Assembly (NCBI GenBank): GCA_003489505.1
Contig: DNMA01000150.1
Location: 1 to 15,311 of the forward strand
Source: Legionellales bacterium
Lineage (GTDB): Bacteria > Pseudomonadota > Gammaproteobacteria > Legionellales > Legionellaceae
Direction of reading: 5' to 3'
DNA: 15,311 nucleotides
Shown here: piece after piece, positions 1-7,010 of the stretch
Numbering within the stretch: position 1 is the first letter of the stretch
How the letters are laid out: the number at the start of each line of letters is the position of its first letter
Position numbers and translations under genes: made by a program
The notes under the pieces: generated by a model
What the model was told of the DNA's origin: nothing
Seen by the model: only the letters and a program-made list of their open reading frames with translations
Database searches by the model: none

Positions 1-561
1 ATGCAGCGCAAACCCTTTATGAAAAAACATACACCAAAACATTTTGGCCCCTCCCCCAGTCTCTAAAGGATAAACCCCAGAGGTACAACGCTGGTCTTCT
101 TTATTAAAAAATCGAAAGGTTCCGGTTAACGTCAAACAAGATTTGGCATGATTGTCGGAGCAAAAATCTGTTCCAGAAGCGATAGGGCCCCAATTGACCT
201 GGGTGCCTTTTTCATTAAAAGCACCCCATGCCAATTTATTTTGATCCACAATAATTTGTTTTTCTGTCACAGGTAAGCTTGCTTCAAACGGTGAGAACGC
301 TAAAACATCAGCATGCGCCAAATCATCAGGCACGGCAAGTGTTTTACCCGCCCAAAGTGAATTGTAGGTACGATTAATTTTTTGGACGATGTCACGTTGC
401 TTTTCATCAGGAAATAAACTAGTCCATGATTGCCCTCCTGAGACTTTAATACAGTGGAAACCTTTGACATGACAAAGTCCCTCACTGTAATAAAGCGGAA
501 AGCCTGCAGCGACTGCAAGACCTTGCCAAATCATTAAAAACCATCCTAATGTCGTTTTCAC
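1..561 (-). CDS. L,D-transpeptidase, YkuD family (partial, C-terminal part beyond the left edge)
   Basis: Translating the minus strand from 561 gives 187 uninterrupted codons that run off the window at position 1. The first ~20 residues (VKTTLGWFLMIWQGLAVAAG) look like a signal peptide, so the product is probably periplasmic. Next comes a LysM-like module with SWTSLFPDEKQRDIVQKINR and LWAGKTLAVPDDL. The visible part ends at MFFHKGFALH, which I read as the start of the family's His-Gly active-site region; the catalytic Ser-x-Gly-Cys would lie outside the window. YkuD enzymes form 3-3 peptidoglycan cross-links or attach proteins to the wall. The GTG at 561 is preceded by AGAGGG at short spacing. 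An in-frame ATG at 534 behind AGGATGG is the alternative start and would shorten the signal peptide and drop its lysine. Family assignment is fairly sure; substrate and exact start are not. Confidence 0.8.
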   Translation of the reverse strand, partial: MKTTLGWFLMIWQGLAVAAGFPLYYSEGLCHVKGFHCIKVSGGQSWTSLFPDEKQRDIVQKINRTYNSLWAGKTLAVPDDLAHADVLAFSPFEASLPVTEKQIIVDQNKLAWGAFNEKGTQVNWGPIASGTDFCSDNHAKSCLTLTGTFRFFNKEDQRCTSGVYPLETGGGAKMFWCMFFHKGFALH

Positions 562-671
562 AATCCCTCTCGCGCTTCATGCGTATGATTTAAGCTTAAC
601 CGCAAGCGCATGCCTGTTCAAGCGCCATGCAAAAAAAGATTAAAAAAATAAAGTTTTTGACTATCTAAAAA

Positions 672-1235
672 ATGTTTTTTGAGTTATTTTTTCCCCCTAA
701 TAAAAAAAATAACGGTGTAACACATATGCTATTTGCAGATAATGACAACCCTTTTGAACTTTATATCAATCATGCTAAAGATTTTTTACAAATGATTTGG
801 GGGGAAATTCTTAAATTATGCCTACATATCCAAAATGGACTAAAGCATTTTTTTAATCCTACTCAACCTATATCAGCACCAATATTATCGCCAGTAGATT
901 CTGGAAGCGCTGCAGCATCTGACCATCAAGATGATGAGAGTGCGATTTCGAATTCAGAAAGTGCTACTGCATTCGATCATCTAGATGATGCGAGTGCGAA
1001 TGCGGATGTCGATGACAATGAGGTGCTAAGTGTACACAGTGAACTTGGGGAAGACGAAGATGATGTATCCTTACATTCCACAGGCAACGTTGTGGTCGAA
1101 CAAGAGCCACTTCTGATTGAGAAAATAAACCCTAAATTGTTTTTTATCTTTTTAGGCATGATGGCTAAATTATTTTATATGTTTGTGACTGCTAACCAGG
1201 CCACTGAACAAACGCATCACTATCTCAGACCATAA
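672..1235 (+). CDS. Hypothetical protein with acidic repeated linker and C-terminal hydrophobic segment
   Basis: I do not recognise this protein. The open frame is 187 codons if started at 672, but that ATG has no ribosome binding site. The ATG at 726 (MLFADNDNPFELYINHAKDF) has a weak GGTG eight bases upstream and gives a more protein-like N-terminus of 169 residues. Numbered from 672: residues 20-62 look helical and partly hydrophobic; residues 75-135 are a Ser/Ala/Asp/Glu-rich acidic linker containing two copies of an 18-residue unit (GSAAASDHQDDES and ESATAFDHLDDAS); residues 155-174 (KLFFIFLGMMAKLFYMFVTA) are hydrophobic and could be a membrane helix near the C-terminus. The gene is divergent from the transpeptidase gene and convergent with the gtrA-like gene. 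A tail-anchored membrane protein or a secreted protein are both possible; neither is shown. Confidence 0.6.
   Translation: MFFELFFPPNKKNNGVTHMLFADNDNPFELYINHAKDFLQMIWGEILKLCLHIQNGLKHFFNPTQPISAPILSPVDSGSAAASDHQDDESAISNSESATAFDHLDDASANADVDDNEVLSVHSELGEDEDDVSLHSTGNVVVEQEPLLIEKINPKLFFIFLGMMAKLFYMFVTANQATEQTHHYLRP
903..999 (+). repeat. Imperfect 54-bp-period tandem repeat inside the hypothetical gene
   Basis: The segments 903-945 and 957-999 match at 34 of 43 positions with a 54-base offset, which is 18 codons. Most differences keep the acidic/serine character of the encoded linker, so the duplication is in frame and apparently old enough to have diverged. Confidence 0.75.
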
Positions 1236-1242
1236 TAATCAT

Positions 1243-1266
1243 CGAGCGGGGGCTCTGCCCCCCTCG
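1243..1266. terminator. GC-rich hairpin between convergent genes
   Basis: CGAG-C-GGGGGC, a TCT loop, then GCCCCC-CTCG forms a 10-bp stem with one bulged C. It starts 8 bases after the plus-strand stop at 1235 and ends one base before the minus-strand gtrA-like stop codon. Neither strand has a clear T-tract after the stem, so it is best read as a bidirectional terminator or an mRNA 3'-end protecting stem rather than a classic intrinsic terminator. Confidence 0.55.
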
Positions 1267-1671
1267 TTAAACATTACGCCAAACAATATGTTTATAGACT
1301 AGATAATTACACAAAGAACCCCAGATCATCCCTACAAACATCATTAGGTTTTCATTGAATGGCGAAGGGCCTATCCATGCAATAGTCCACTTTAACCATT
1401 GAACTTGCAAAACAATCATCAGTATCTGATACAACATAAAAATCATCCCTTCACGCCCCATAATGCGGCTTAAAGAAAAGTTTTTTTTGCTAAAGGTCAC
1501 ACGCCCGTGAAAATAAAAATTATTGATAATGGCTAGCATGATAGCAAACATTAAAGCATGGCTCACCGACATAAAAGTTCTAAATAAATTAAAAAAACTA
1601 AATTGCACAATCGTGCCAGAAAAGCCTACCAGGCAAAGTTTAATATATTGTTTGATAAAAGCGATATTCAT
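1267..1671 (-). CDS. GtrA-like small membrane protein
   Basis: This 134-residue protein has four predicted hydrophobic segments (roughly residues 9-30, 37-55, 73-93 and 107-128), with NNFYFHGRVTFSKK after the second segment and NYLVYKHIVWR at the end. These match the GtrA family, whose N-F/W-x-F-x-R-x-x-x-F motif is typical. Members are inner-membrane proteins linked to translocation of lipid-linked sugars, or accessory to glycosyltransferases acting on cell-surface glycans. No glycosyltransferase gene lies nearby, so the substrate cannot be named. Its ATG overlaps the uvrC stop codon by four bases (ATGA) and it has no strong ribosome site of its own, so translation is probably coupled to uvrC and transcription comes from the regulator promoter. 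Confidence 0.8.
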   Translation of the reverse strand: MNIAFIKQYIKLCLVGFSGTIVQFSFFNLFRTFMSVSHALMFAIMLAIINNFYFHGRVTFSKKNFSLSRIMGREGMIFMLYQILMIVLQVQWLKWTIAWIGPSPFNENLMMFVGMIWGSLCNYLVYKHIVWRNV

Positions 1672-3509
1672 TCAGGATGGAAATGCTTAAAGATTCGAGT
1701 GGCTAAATCATAACTAATCCCAGGCACTTTCGCAATCTCATCTATCGAGGCTCGAGATAACTCCCGAATTCCACCAAAACTTTTTAATAATTGTCTTCTT
1801 CGAACATGTCCAATACCAGGCACAGTATCTAAACTGGATTCCAATACTTTCTTTTGTCTTTTTGCACGATGAAGGGTAATTGCGAAGCGATGCGCCTCAT
1901 CACGAATATGTTGAATCAAATGCAATGCCTTGGAATCACGGGGAAGACTACATTCCTCATCTCGATGAACCAAAATTATTTTTTCCATACCCGCTTTTCG
2001 GGTCGGCCCCTTCGATACTCCTAAAACCAGCATCCCCTCCAAAATCAAGTCTTTTAAAACCTCAACAGCAACATTGACTTGCCCAACCCCTCCATCAATT
2101 AACACCAACTGTGGTCTTAATTGTGGCTCTTGTAAATAAAACTTCGAACGACGAAGAAGAACTTGACGCATTGCTGCATAATCATCGCCTGGTGTAATCC
2201 CTTCAATATTAAAACGCCGATAATCTTTTTTACTGGGCCCTTGATGATCAAAGACCACACAAGATGCAACGGTTTGTTGGCCTTGTGTATGACTGATATC
2301 AAAACACTCCATTCGTTGAATTTCAGCAATACCTAAAAACTCACTCAAGGCTTGATAGCGCTCTTGGATGGTTGACCATGATACTTGGTAATTTTTAATC
2401 GCTTGCTCTAAGTTTTGTATTGCAAAATCAAGCCAGTCTTTTTTTTGCCCCCGTTTTGGAACTTGTATGTGACAAGACCCTAAAAAAGACATCAACATTT
2501 CTGAGTCCTCAACGGCTTGGGTCGTCAAAATCAATTTTGGAATTTGCATCTGATGTTCAGAATAATAATAACTAATAAAATCCGAAAAGATTTCTTGCCA
2601 AATTCGTTGTGTGGACTCATACCAATTCATATTAGGAATTTTAGGGAAAAACACATCACTTGCAATGACTTTTCCTTCACGAACACTAACACGAATTAAA
2701 CCGGCAAAACCTTGCGCAATGGCGATGGCAATAATATCCAATTCCCCTTGAATACAAATCATGGCTTGCTGTTCTTGCACCATTCGCAGGTTTTTAATTT
2801 TATCTCGCCAAATCGCTGCCTCTTCAAAGGCTAAGCGCTCAACGGCAACATCCATTTTCAATTGAAACTGCGCAAAAATATCTTGGGCTTTCCCTTGTAA
2901 AAACCGTTCTGTATCATTCACAGACTGCTGATAATCTTTTGCAGAAATGAGTTGTACACAAGGTGCACTGCAACGCTTAATCTGATATTGCAAACAAGGT
3001 CGACTGCGTCTTGCAAATTCCTGATCTGAACAATTTCTTAATTTGAAGATAGTTTGTAAAAGATTAATAGTTGCATAAACACTTCCTGCATTCGGATAAG
3101 GACCAAAATATAAGCCTTTTTCAGGTGTATTTTTTAAACGCTGAACTAGCATTTTTGGATAAGCATGCTCTTGTTGAATGAACAAATAAGGAAACGACTT
3201 ATCATCTCGCATCAAGATGTTGTATTTGGGCTGAAGATTTTTAATTAAAGTACATTCCAGCAATAGAGCTTCTTTTTCACTGCGTGTAATGGTAATTTCA
3301 ATGGAGTGGATTTGTTGAACCAGCGCTTTGGTTTTAGGGCTATCATGCTCTTTGACAAAATAACTTCGAACTCTTTTTTTTAGATTGGTCGCCTTGCCGA
3401 TATATATCACATCCCCATGTTCATCTTTCATACGATAAACACCAGGTTGCTCAGTTAAATATTTAAGAGTGTTTTGAATTTCAGAGCTTAAGTCACTCGT
3501 TGGCTTCAT
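1668..3509 (-). CDS. uvrC: UvrABC system protein C (excinuclease subunit)
   Basis: UvrC makes the 3' and 5' incisions of nucleotide excision repair after UvrA/UvrB damage recognition. The order of parts is complete: the GIY-YIG nuclease near the N-terminus (PGVYRMKDE and DVIYIGKATNLKKRVRSYF), a cysteine cluster (CLQYQIKRCSAPC), the UvrB-binding UVR motif (RLAFEEAAIWRDKI, about residue 230), the RNase H-like domain (RMECFDISHTQGQ, with the catalytic Asp in CFDISH, and LVLIDGG), and tandem helix-hairpin-helix motifs (TVPGIGHVRRRQLL, KVPGISYDLA). Length, about 613-617 residues, is normal. I prefer the ATG at 3509; an upstream in-frame TTG at 3521 would add four residues. Neither has a good ribosome site, and the gene overlaps the end of the regulator gene (stop at 3493), so translation is probably coupled. 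The regulator-uvrC pairing is a classic gammaproteobacterial arrangement. Confidence 0.97.
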   Translation of the reverse strand: MKPTSDLSSEIQNTLKYLTEQPGVYRMKDEHGDVIYIGKATNLKKRVRSYFVKEHDSPKTKALVQQIHSIEITITRSEKEALLLECTLIKNLQPKYNILMRDDKSFPYLFIQQEHAYPKMLVQRLKNTPEKGLYFGPYPNAGSVYATINLLQTIFKLRNCSDQEFARRSRPCLQYQIKRCSAPCVQLISAKDYQQSVNDTERFLQGKAQDIFAQFQLKMDVAVERLAFEEAAIWRDKIKNLRMVQEQQAMICIQGELDIIAIAIAQGFAGLIRVSVREGKVIASDVFFPKIPNMNWYESTQRIWQEIFSDFISYYYSEHQMQIPKLILTTQAVEDSEMLMSFLGSCHIQVPKRGQKKDWLDFAIQNLEQAIKNYQVSWSTIQERYQALSEFLGIAEIQRMECFDISHTQGQQTVASCVVFDHQGPSKKDYRRFNIEGITPGDDYAAMRQVLLRRSKFYLQEPQLRPQLVLIDGGVGQVNVAVEVLKDLILEGMLVLGVSKGPTRKAGMEKIILVHRDEECSLPRDSKALHLIQHIRDEAHRFAITLHRAKRQKKVLESSLDTVPGIGHVRRRQLLKSFGGIRELSRASIDEIAKVPGISYDLATRIFKHFHPE

Positions 3510-4146
3510 CGGGGCGCTCAATAATAGAATGTTTAATCGCTAAATGTGTTAATTCCACATCATTTTTAACATTCAATTTAGCAAACATTCGATATCGATA
3601 ACAGTTAATTGTTTTGGTACTTAAAAATAAACGTTTAGAAATTTCAGGAACGGGTAGGCCGCTGGTAATCATTAACATGACTTGCATTTCGCGCTCAGAC
3701 AATTGCTCAAAAGGGGTTTCAGACACGGGGTCAAGGCTCTTAATGGCCAATTGCTGAGCCAATTGGGCGCTGAGGTATCTTTCACCTTGATAAACTTTAC
3801 GAATCGCACCTGTCATTTCTTCAATACTGGATTCTTTGGACAAATAACCCATCGCTCCTAGTTGTAGTACTCGAGTCGGAAAAGGTTCGGCAGATAAGGC
3901 TGAAACGGCAATAATTTTAGATTTTGCTGAAGAGTTTTTTAAACGACGAATCACTTCCCAGCCATCAATGCCAGGCATTTTCATATCTAAGAGGATGACA
4001 TCAGGACGATGAGATTTCACCATGGCTAGAGCTTCTTCTCCATTTTGCGCTTCACCCATCACTGAAATATCGTGAGTATCTTCTAATAAACGCCTAATGC
4101 CCATACGAACCAAAGCATGGTCATCGACAATAAGAACCTTTATCAA
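3493..4146 (-). CDS. letA: LuxR/FixJ-type response regulator, GacA/UvrY/LetA orthologue
   Basis: This is a 217-residue two-component regulator. The receiver domain (residues 1-120) has the acidic pair D8 and D9, phospho-acceptor D54 in LLDMKMPG, S82 as the switch residue and K104. The C-terminal LuxR helix-turn-helix starts at LSEREMQVMLMITSG and includes ISKRLFLSTKTINCYRYRMFAKL. The segment EPFPTRVLQLGAMGYLSK resembles GacA/UvrY/LetA, and position directly upstream of uvrC supports orthology. In this family the regulator is phosphorylated by an unlinked hybrid kinase (BarA/GacS/LetS) and activates small RNAs that sequester CsrA. The start is TTG at 4146, with AGGAG six bases upstream; no in-frame ATG fits the family N-terminus. 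The symbol letA follows Legionella usage; uvrY or gacA would suit other lineages. Confidence 0.93.
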   Translation of the reverse strand: MIKVLIVDDHALVRMGIRRLLEDTHDISVMGEAQNGEEALAMVKSHRPDVILLDMKMPGIDGWEVIRRLKNSSAKSKIIAVSALSAEPFPTRVLQLGAMGYLSKESSIEEMTGAIRKVYQGERYLSAQLAQQLAIKSLDPVSETPFEQLSEREMQVMLMITSGLPVPEISKRLFLSTKTINCYRYRMFAKLNVKNDVELTHLAIKHSIIERPDEANE

Positions 4147-4192
4147 GTATAACTCCTAATACAACCCGGAAATGACCATAAAAGATACAAGG

Positions 4193-4221
4193 ATATTATC
4201 AAGTCTCTTAACAATTGACAA
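4193..4221 (-). promoter_or_regulatory. Sigma-70-type promoter of the regulator-uvrC-gtrA operon
   Basis: On the minus strand a -35 box TTGTCA (4216-4221) is followed after exactly 17 bases by TAATAT (4193-4198), with TG one base upstream of the -10 (extended -10). This predicts a start near 4186 and a leader of about 40 bases to the TTG start at 4146. The -35 lies just past the phhA stop codon, so the operon need not depend on phhA transcription. Confidence 0.75.
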
Positions 4222-4226
4222 CAGAA

Positions 4227-5048
4227 TTAATAAAGTTTATGTGAATTTTGAACATTTTCGCTCTCTTTTAGCGGATAAAGTGCTGGAAATTTACCCAACG
4301 ATTTAGCACGTTCCAATATTTTTTTGAAATCTAAATGCACTAAATCAAATAAATCTTTAAAATCCTGAATCACATAATAGATATTTTGCAAAATATCTAT
4401 GCGATATGGAGTCCGCAAAACACTGACTGGGTCAAAATATGCTCGCAAAGACTCATCACGTTCTAAACAACTTAAGGTTTCTGAATAAGAAGATAAAATT
4501 CCACCCCCATAGATGCGCATACCTTGAGGCGTTTGAATTAAACCAAATTCGACGGTAAACCAAAATAATCTTAAAAAAGCATTCCAATCTGAGGCCGGAT
4601 AAGTTAAAGCAATTTTTGCATACTCTTGAACAAAATCGGCATAATGCTTAACGGTATACAAAGGAATATGACCAAAAAGTTCATGAAAAATATCAGGCTC
4701 TGTGATGTAATCAATGTCTTCCTCGAGCCGAATAAAAGTGGCTACAGGAAAATGCGCCTGACTAAGCAGCATGAAAAATTCTTCAGAAGAAATTGCACAT
4801 TTAACAGGCTGAACCTGCCAATTTGAAAACTTTTTCAAACGTTCATTCACATCGGGCAATTGAGGAATACCCAAATGATTCAGTTCTAATTTTTTTAAAC
4901 CTTCAATATATTCAGGAACTGCACGTCCTTCTACAATTTGAATTTGACGCTCATATAAGAATTTCCAGGTATCATGCTCTTGTGAAGAGTAATTCACATA
5001 CCCTTTATCATCCCACTCATTTGATTCATAACGACTAACAAAGCCCAT
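4227..5048 (-). CDS. phhA: Phenylalanine 4-monooxygenase (phenylalanine hydroxylase)
   Basis: This 273-residue protein is a bacterial aromatic amino acid hydroxylase, converting phenylalanine to tyrosine with tetrahydrobiopterin, O2 and non-haem iron. The iron triad is visible: H122 and H127 in PDIFHELFGHIPL, and E167 in WFTVEFGL. Other family hallmarks are SRYESNEWD at the N-terminus, FIRLEEDIDYITEPD, and YGGGILSSYSETLSCL. It lacks the long N-terminal regulatory ACT domain of animal enzymes, as expected for bacteria. Start: ATG at 5048 with GGGAGG five bases upstream. It lies 80 bases downstream of the bioC-like stop on the same strand. That gap has no convincing promoter, only weak TTGAGG or TTGGCG boxes with imperfect -10s, so it may be cotranscribed with bioC. 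In Legionella this enzyme feeds tyrosine into pigment formation; whether it does so here is unknown. Confidence 0.95.
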   Translation of the reverse strand: MGFVSRYESNEWDDKGYVNYSSQEHDTWKFLYERQIQIVEGRAVPEYIEGLKKLELNHLGIPQLPDVNERLKKFSNWQVQPVKCAISSEEFFMLLSQAHFPVATFIRLEEDIDYITEPDIFHELFGHIPLYTVKHYADFVQEYAKIALTYPASDWNAFLRLFWFTVEFGLIQTPQGMRIYGGGILSSYSETLSCLERDESLRAYFDPVSVLRTPYRIDILQNIYYVIQDFKDLFDLVHLDFKKILERAKSLGKFPALYPLKESENVQNSHKLY

Positions 5049-5128
5049 GATAACCTCCCTGACGATATTTAAAGGTTAGCATTGTTTACCCTCAAGCGCC
5101 AAGAGGATAAACTATACGAAATATTGAT

Positions 5129-5896
5129 TTAATCAGATTTTTTGAGACTCTGTCGAAGTTTATCAATAGAAATTATTTGTTCTTTTGCCGTTCCTCGATT
5201 TTTATTCCCACGCCAGGCTTGACCATAAATGACTTCATAAGTTACTTGCTCTGCATGAATAGCTTGATGACTAGATAATCCTTGGGCTTTTAAAGTGGTT
5301 TCTAAAGACGTAGGGGAAGAATATTTTAAAACCAAATCTTCTCTATCCATGACCGGATCTGAAAAGCCTTCTTGAAGCAATAAATCGCCGATATCATGCA
5401 AATCATTTAAAGGAAGATTAAATGTTGTTTGACATTCTTTTAAAGTATCTGGGCCAAGACTTGAAAATAACAAACAGCCTTGGGGTTTTAAAACTCGATA
5501 ACACTCATGAATTAAGAGCCTAAGCTCCTCTAAAGTATAAATCAATTGATTGGCAAAAATAAAATCCACAGACTCAGAGGCGAAAGGCATTTGTGCATGA
5601 TGGGCTTGCAATAAAGGAAATGATTTGAACCAAGGCTTTTTGGTTTTAGCATATCGCAATGCATCCCATGAAGACTCCATGCCAAGGACTAAAGCTTTTG
5701 GATAATGCTTCTGCAAACCCAAAGTAGATAAACCTAGAGTCGTTTTTAAATCTAAAATCAGCTCGGGTTGCATTTTAAAATACTTTAATCGAGCGAACAT
5801 ACGTTGCAAAACTTCTTTTTGCATCACCGCATGTTTTTCAAAAAGTTTATTGTCAATTTTTTCAAAATCAAGCATGATAAGCCAGCCAACACTCAT
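5129..5896 (-). CDS. BioC-like class I methyltransferase with degenerate SAM motif I
   Basis: The fold is a class I SAM-dependent methyltransferase. Numbered from 5896, the best match is BioC (malonyl-ACP O-methyltransferase): FSSLGPDTLKE at 144-154 and CYRVLKPQG at 132-140 are typical. However, motif I, normally DLGxGxG, reads LDLKTTLGLS (48-57), so two of its glycines are lost. The acidic residue of motif II is Glu (LGMESSWDAL), and the usual AD before the LPF-like segment is AH (QAHHAQMPF). It may bind SAM poorly, act on another substrate, or be inactive. Length, about 250 residues, is normal. The ATG at 5896 and the one at 5875 (MLDFEKIDNKLFEKHA) both lack a good ribosome site; the second fits the family N-terminus better. 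It is divergent from comF with overlapping control regions. Biotin genes and comF homologues are neighbours in other gammaproteobacteria (for example bioH with gntX). Confidence 0.75.
   Translation of the reverse strand: MSVGWLIMLDFEKIDNKLFEKHAVMQKEVLQRMFARLKYFKMQPELILDLKTTLGLSTLGLQKHYPKALVLGMESSWDALRYAKTKKPWFKSFPLLQAHHAQMPFASESVDFIFANQLIYTLEELRLLIHECYRVLKPQGCLLFSSLGPDTLKECQTTFNLPLNDLHDIGDLLLQEGFSDPVMDREDLVLKYSSPTSLETTLKAQGLSSHQAIHAEQVTYEVIYGQAWRGNKNRGTAKEQIISIDKLRQSLKKSD
5850..5878 (+). promoter_or_regulatory. Candidate promoter of comF
   Basis: TTGTCA (5850-5855) is followed after 17 bases by CATGAT (5873-5878, four of six consensus positions). The predicted start is near 5885, about 30 bases before the comF ATG. 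It lies inside the 5' end of the divergent bioC-like gene. AT-rich sequence makes chance matches likely. Confidence 0.35.
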
Positions 5897-5913
5897 GATA
5901 CGGAAATCAAAGA

Positions 5914-6600
5914 ATGCTCAGTATAGCACATTGCTTCACACTACCTAGAATTTGTTTATTTTGTGATTTGCCTTACAAAAAAAACATGCCCATTTGCCCG
6001 GCATGTGAAAAAAAAATGACTCCCCTTCCAGCTCTTTGTTATTTTTGTAGTGAGCCCACACTCGATGCATCCTGCCATCTTTGTCTGGAATGCCAATATC
6101 AAGCTAGCAATATTCGAAGAATTTTTGTTTTTTAAGAATACAAAGAACCCTTAAGGACTTTAATTACTGATTTTAAATTTCACCATGGCTATGATTTGTT
6201 ATCGTATCTCAGTGAATTATTTCTTTCACAATTACCAGAGGAAGCCAAACAAACCCAATGTTTAATTCCTGTTCCGCTTCATCGAAAAAAACAAGCTAAA
6301 AGAGGCTATCATCAAACCCATATGCTTGCAAAATCCCTGGGCAAAAAGTTAAACATTCCGGTGAGTCTCAGATATTGTCAAAAAATCATAGAAACCGCCT
6401 CCCAATCACAATTAAACCGCCAAGAAAGGCAGCAAAACTTGAAAGATGCTTTTCAATTTTTGAAACCCCCTTTTCAAAAAATCACTCTCATTGATGACAT
6501 CATCACAACCGGTTCAACCATTCAAACCATGGCTCAAGGCTTTCAAAAGCTAGGGGTTGAACAGATTGATGTATGGTGTCTAGCTAAATCGATAAAATAA
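5914..6600 (+). pseudogene. comF: ComF family amidophosphoribosyltransferase, interrupted by an in-frame TAA
   Basis: Two open stretches in the same reading frame, 5914-6135 and 6136-6600, make one ComF/GntX-like protein of about 228 codons, the normal length, broken only by TAA at 6133-6135. The first part has the zinc-binding cysteine pairs C14/C17, C28/C31, C42/C45 and C54/C57/C60. The second begins in register with EYKEPLRTLITDFKFHHGY, the family's FxYxxPLxxLIxxFKF segment. It continues through PVPLHRKKQAKRGYHQ, and ends in a phosphoribosyltransferase loop (ITLIDDIITTGSTIQTM). ComF proteins support uptake of transforming DNA in naturally competent bacteria. A single substitution, for example from a Tyr or Gln codon, explains the stop, and no frameshift is needed. 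The gene could be a recent pseudogene, rely on readthrough or internal restart (TTG at 6196), or carry a sequencing error. Confidence 0.85.
5920..5925 (-). promoter_or_regulatory. Candidate extended -10 of the bioC-like gene
   Basis: On the minus strand TGC is followed by TATACT, an extended -10 with five of six consensus bases and no good -35 (CTAGGT at 17 bases). It predicts a start near 5913, just upstream of the bioC-like ATG at 5896, and sits inside the first codons of comF. Confidence 0.4.
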
Positions 6601-6662
6601 GTTTAAAGATTTTTCTAACCATGCCGATAATTTGCATATGAAGAGCAAAAAAGGAGCATTCA

Positions 6663-6944
6663 ATGGAGATTATATTCCATGGTCAGCAGGACTGGCGTAA
6701 GACCCAAGAAAGCATTTTGGGAATTATCCAGATGTTACACGACCAGTATCATATCGCCCAACTTCGAGAAATCCATCTGAGCTTAACCCTCATGGATGAT
6801 GAAGGTTTTGATGTGGAGCTGATTGATACAGAAACCCATGAATCTTATCGAGTCATGGAAGTTTTTCGTGATCATAAAGATTTTCAAAAGGTTCGACAAT
6901 CGGCTCCTTTAACACTTATTGTGGATAATACAAAAAACGATTAA
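6663..6944 (+). CDS. Small hypothetical protein, 93 residues
   Basis: I do not recognise the family. The start is well supported: ATG at 6663 with AGGAG six bases upstream. The protein is soluble and mixed in character, with a helical N-terminal half (WRKTQESILGIIQMLHDQYH), two probable beta strands (EIHLSLTLMDDEGFDVELID and SYRVMEVF) and a final strand (LTLIVDNT). It has no signal peptide, cysteines or membrane segment. It lies 62 bases downstream of the broken comF gene and 66 bases upstream of the large unknown gene on the same strand, so it may share a transcript with either. A weak upstream pair (TTAAAG, 17 bases, GATAAT ending near 6632) could be its own promoter. Coding status is likely because of the ribosome site and the uninterrupted acidic/basic composition. 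Confidence 0.7.
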   Translation: MEIIFHGQQDWRKTQESILGIIQMLHDQYHIAQLREIHLSLTLMDDEGFDVELIDTETHESYRVMEVFRDHKDFQKVRQSAPLTLIVDNTKND

Positions 6945-7010
6945 GTCTATTTTATTTGAATAATTTTCATGACATGATTATCTCTTACTCCAAGGATGAA
7001 GAGTCATATC

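Noticed and set aside
300..518. Open frame of 72 codons on the minus strand
   Set aside because: It is an out-of-frame shadow of the YkuD transpeptidase gene, whose own frame is open for all 187 codons from 561 to the edge.
6130..6160. Frameshift or transcriptional slippage on the T6 run as the cause of the comF break
   Set aside because: Both comF parts are in the same frame, and a shift of one base leads into other stops and loses the EYKEPLRTLI alignment. A single nonsense codon explains it.
6973..6983. Odd palindrome TCATG-A-CATGA upstream of the large unknown gene
   Set aside because: Arms of five bases in AT-rich sequence without a matching promoter or second copy are too weak to call an operator.
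6996..7010. ATG at 6996 as the start of the large unknown gene
   Set aside because: The only purine-rich motif directly touches this ATG, leaving no room for ribosome binding; the ATG at 7011 is better placed.
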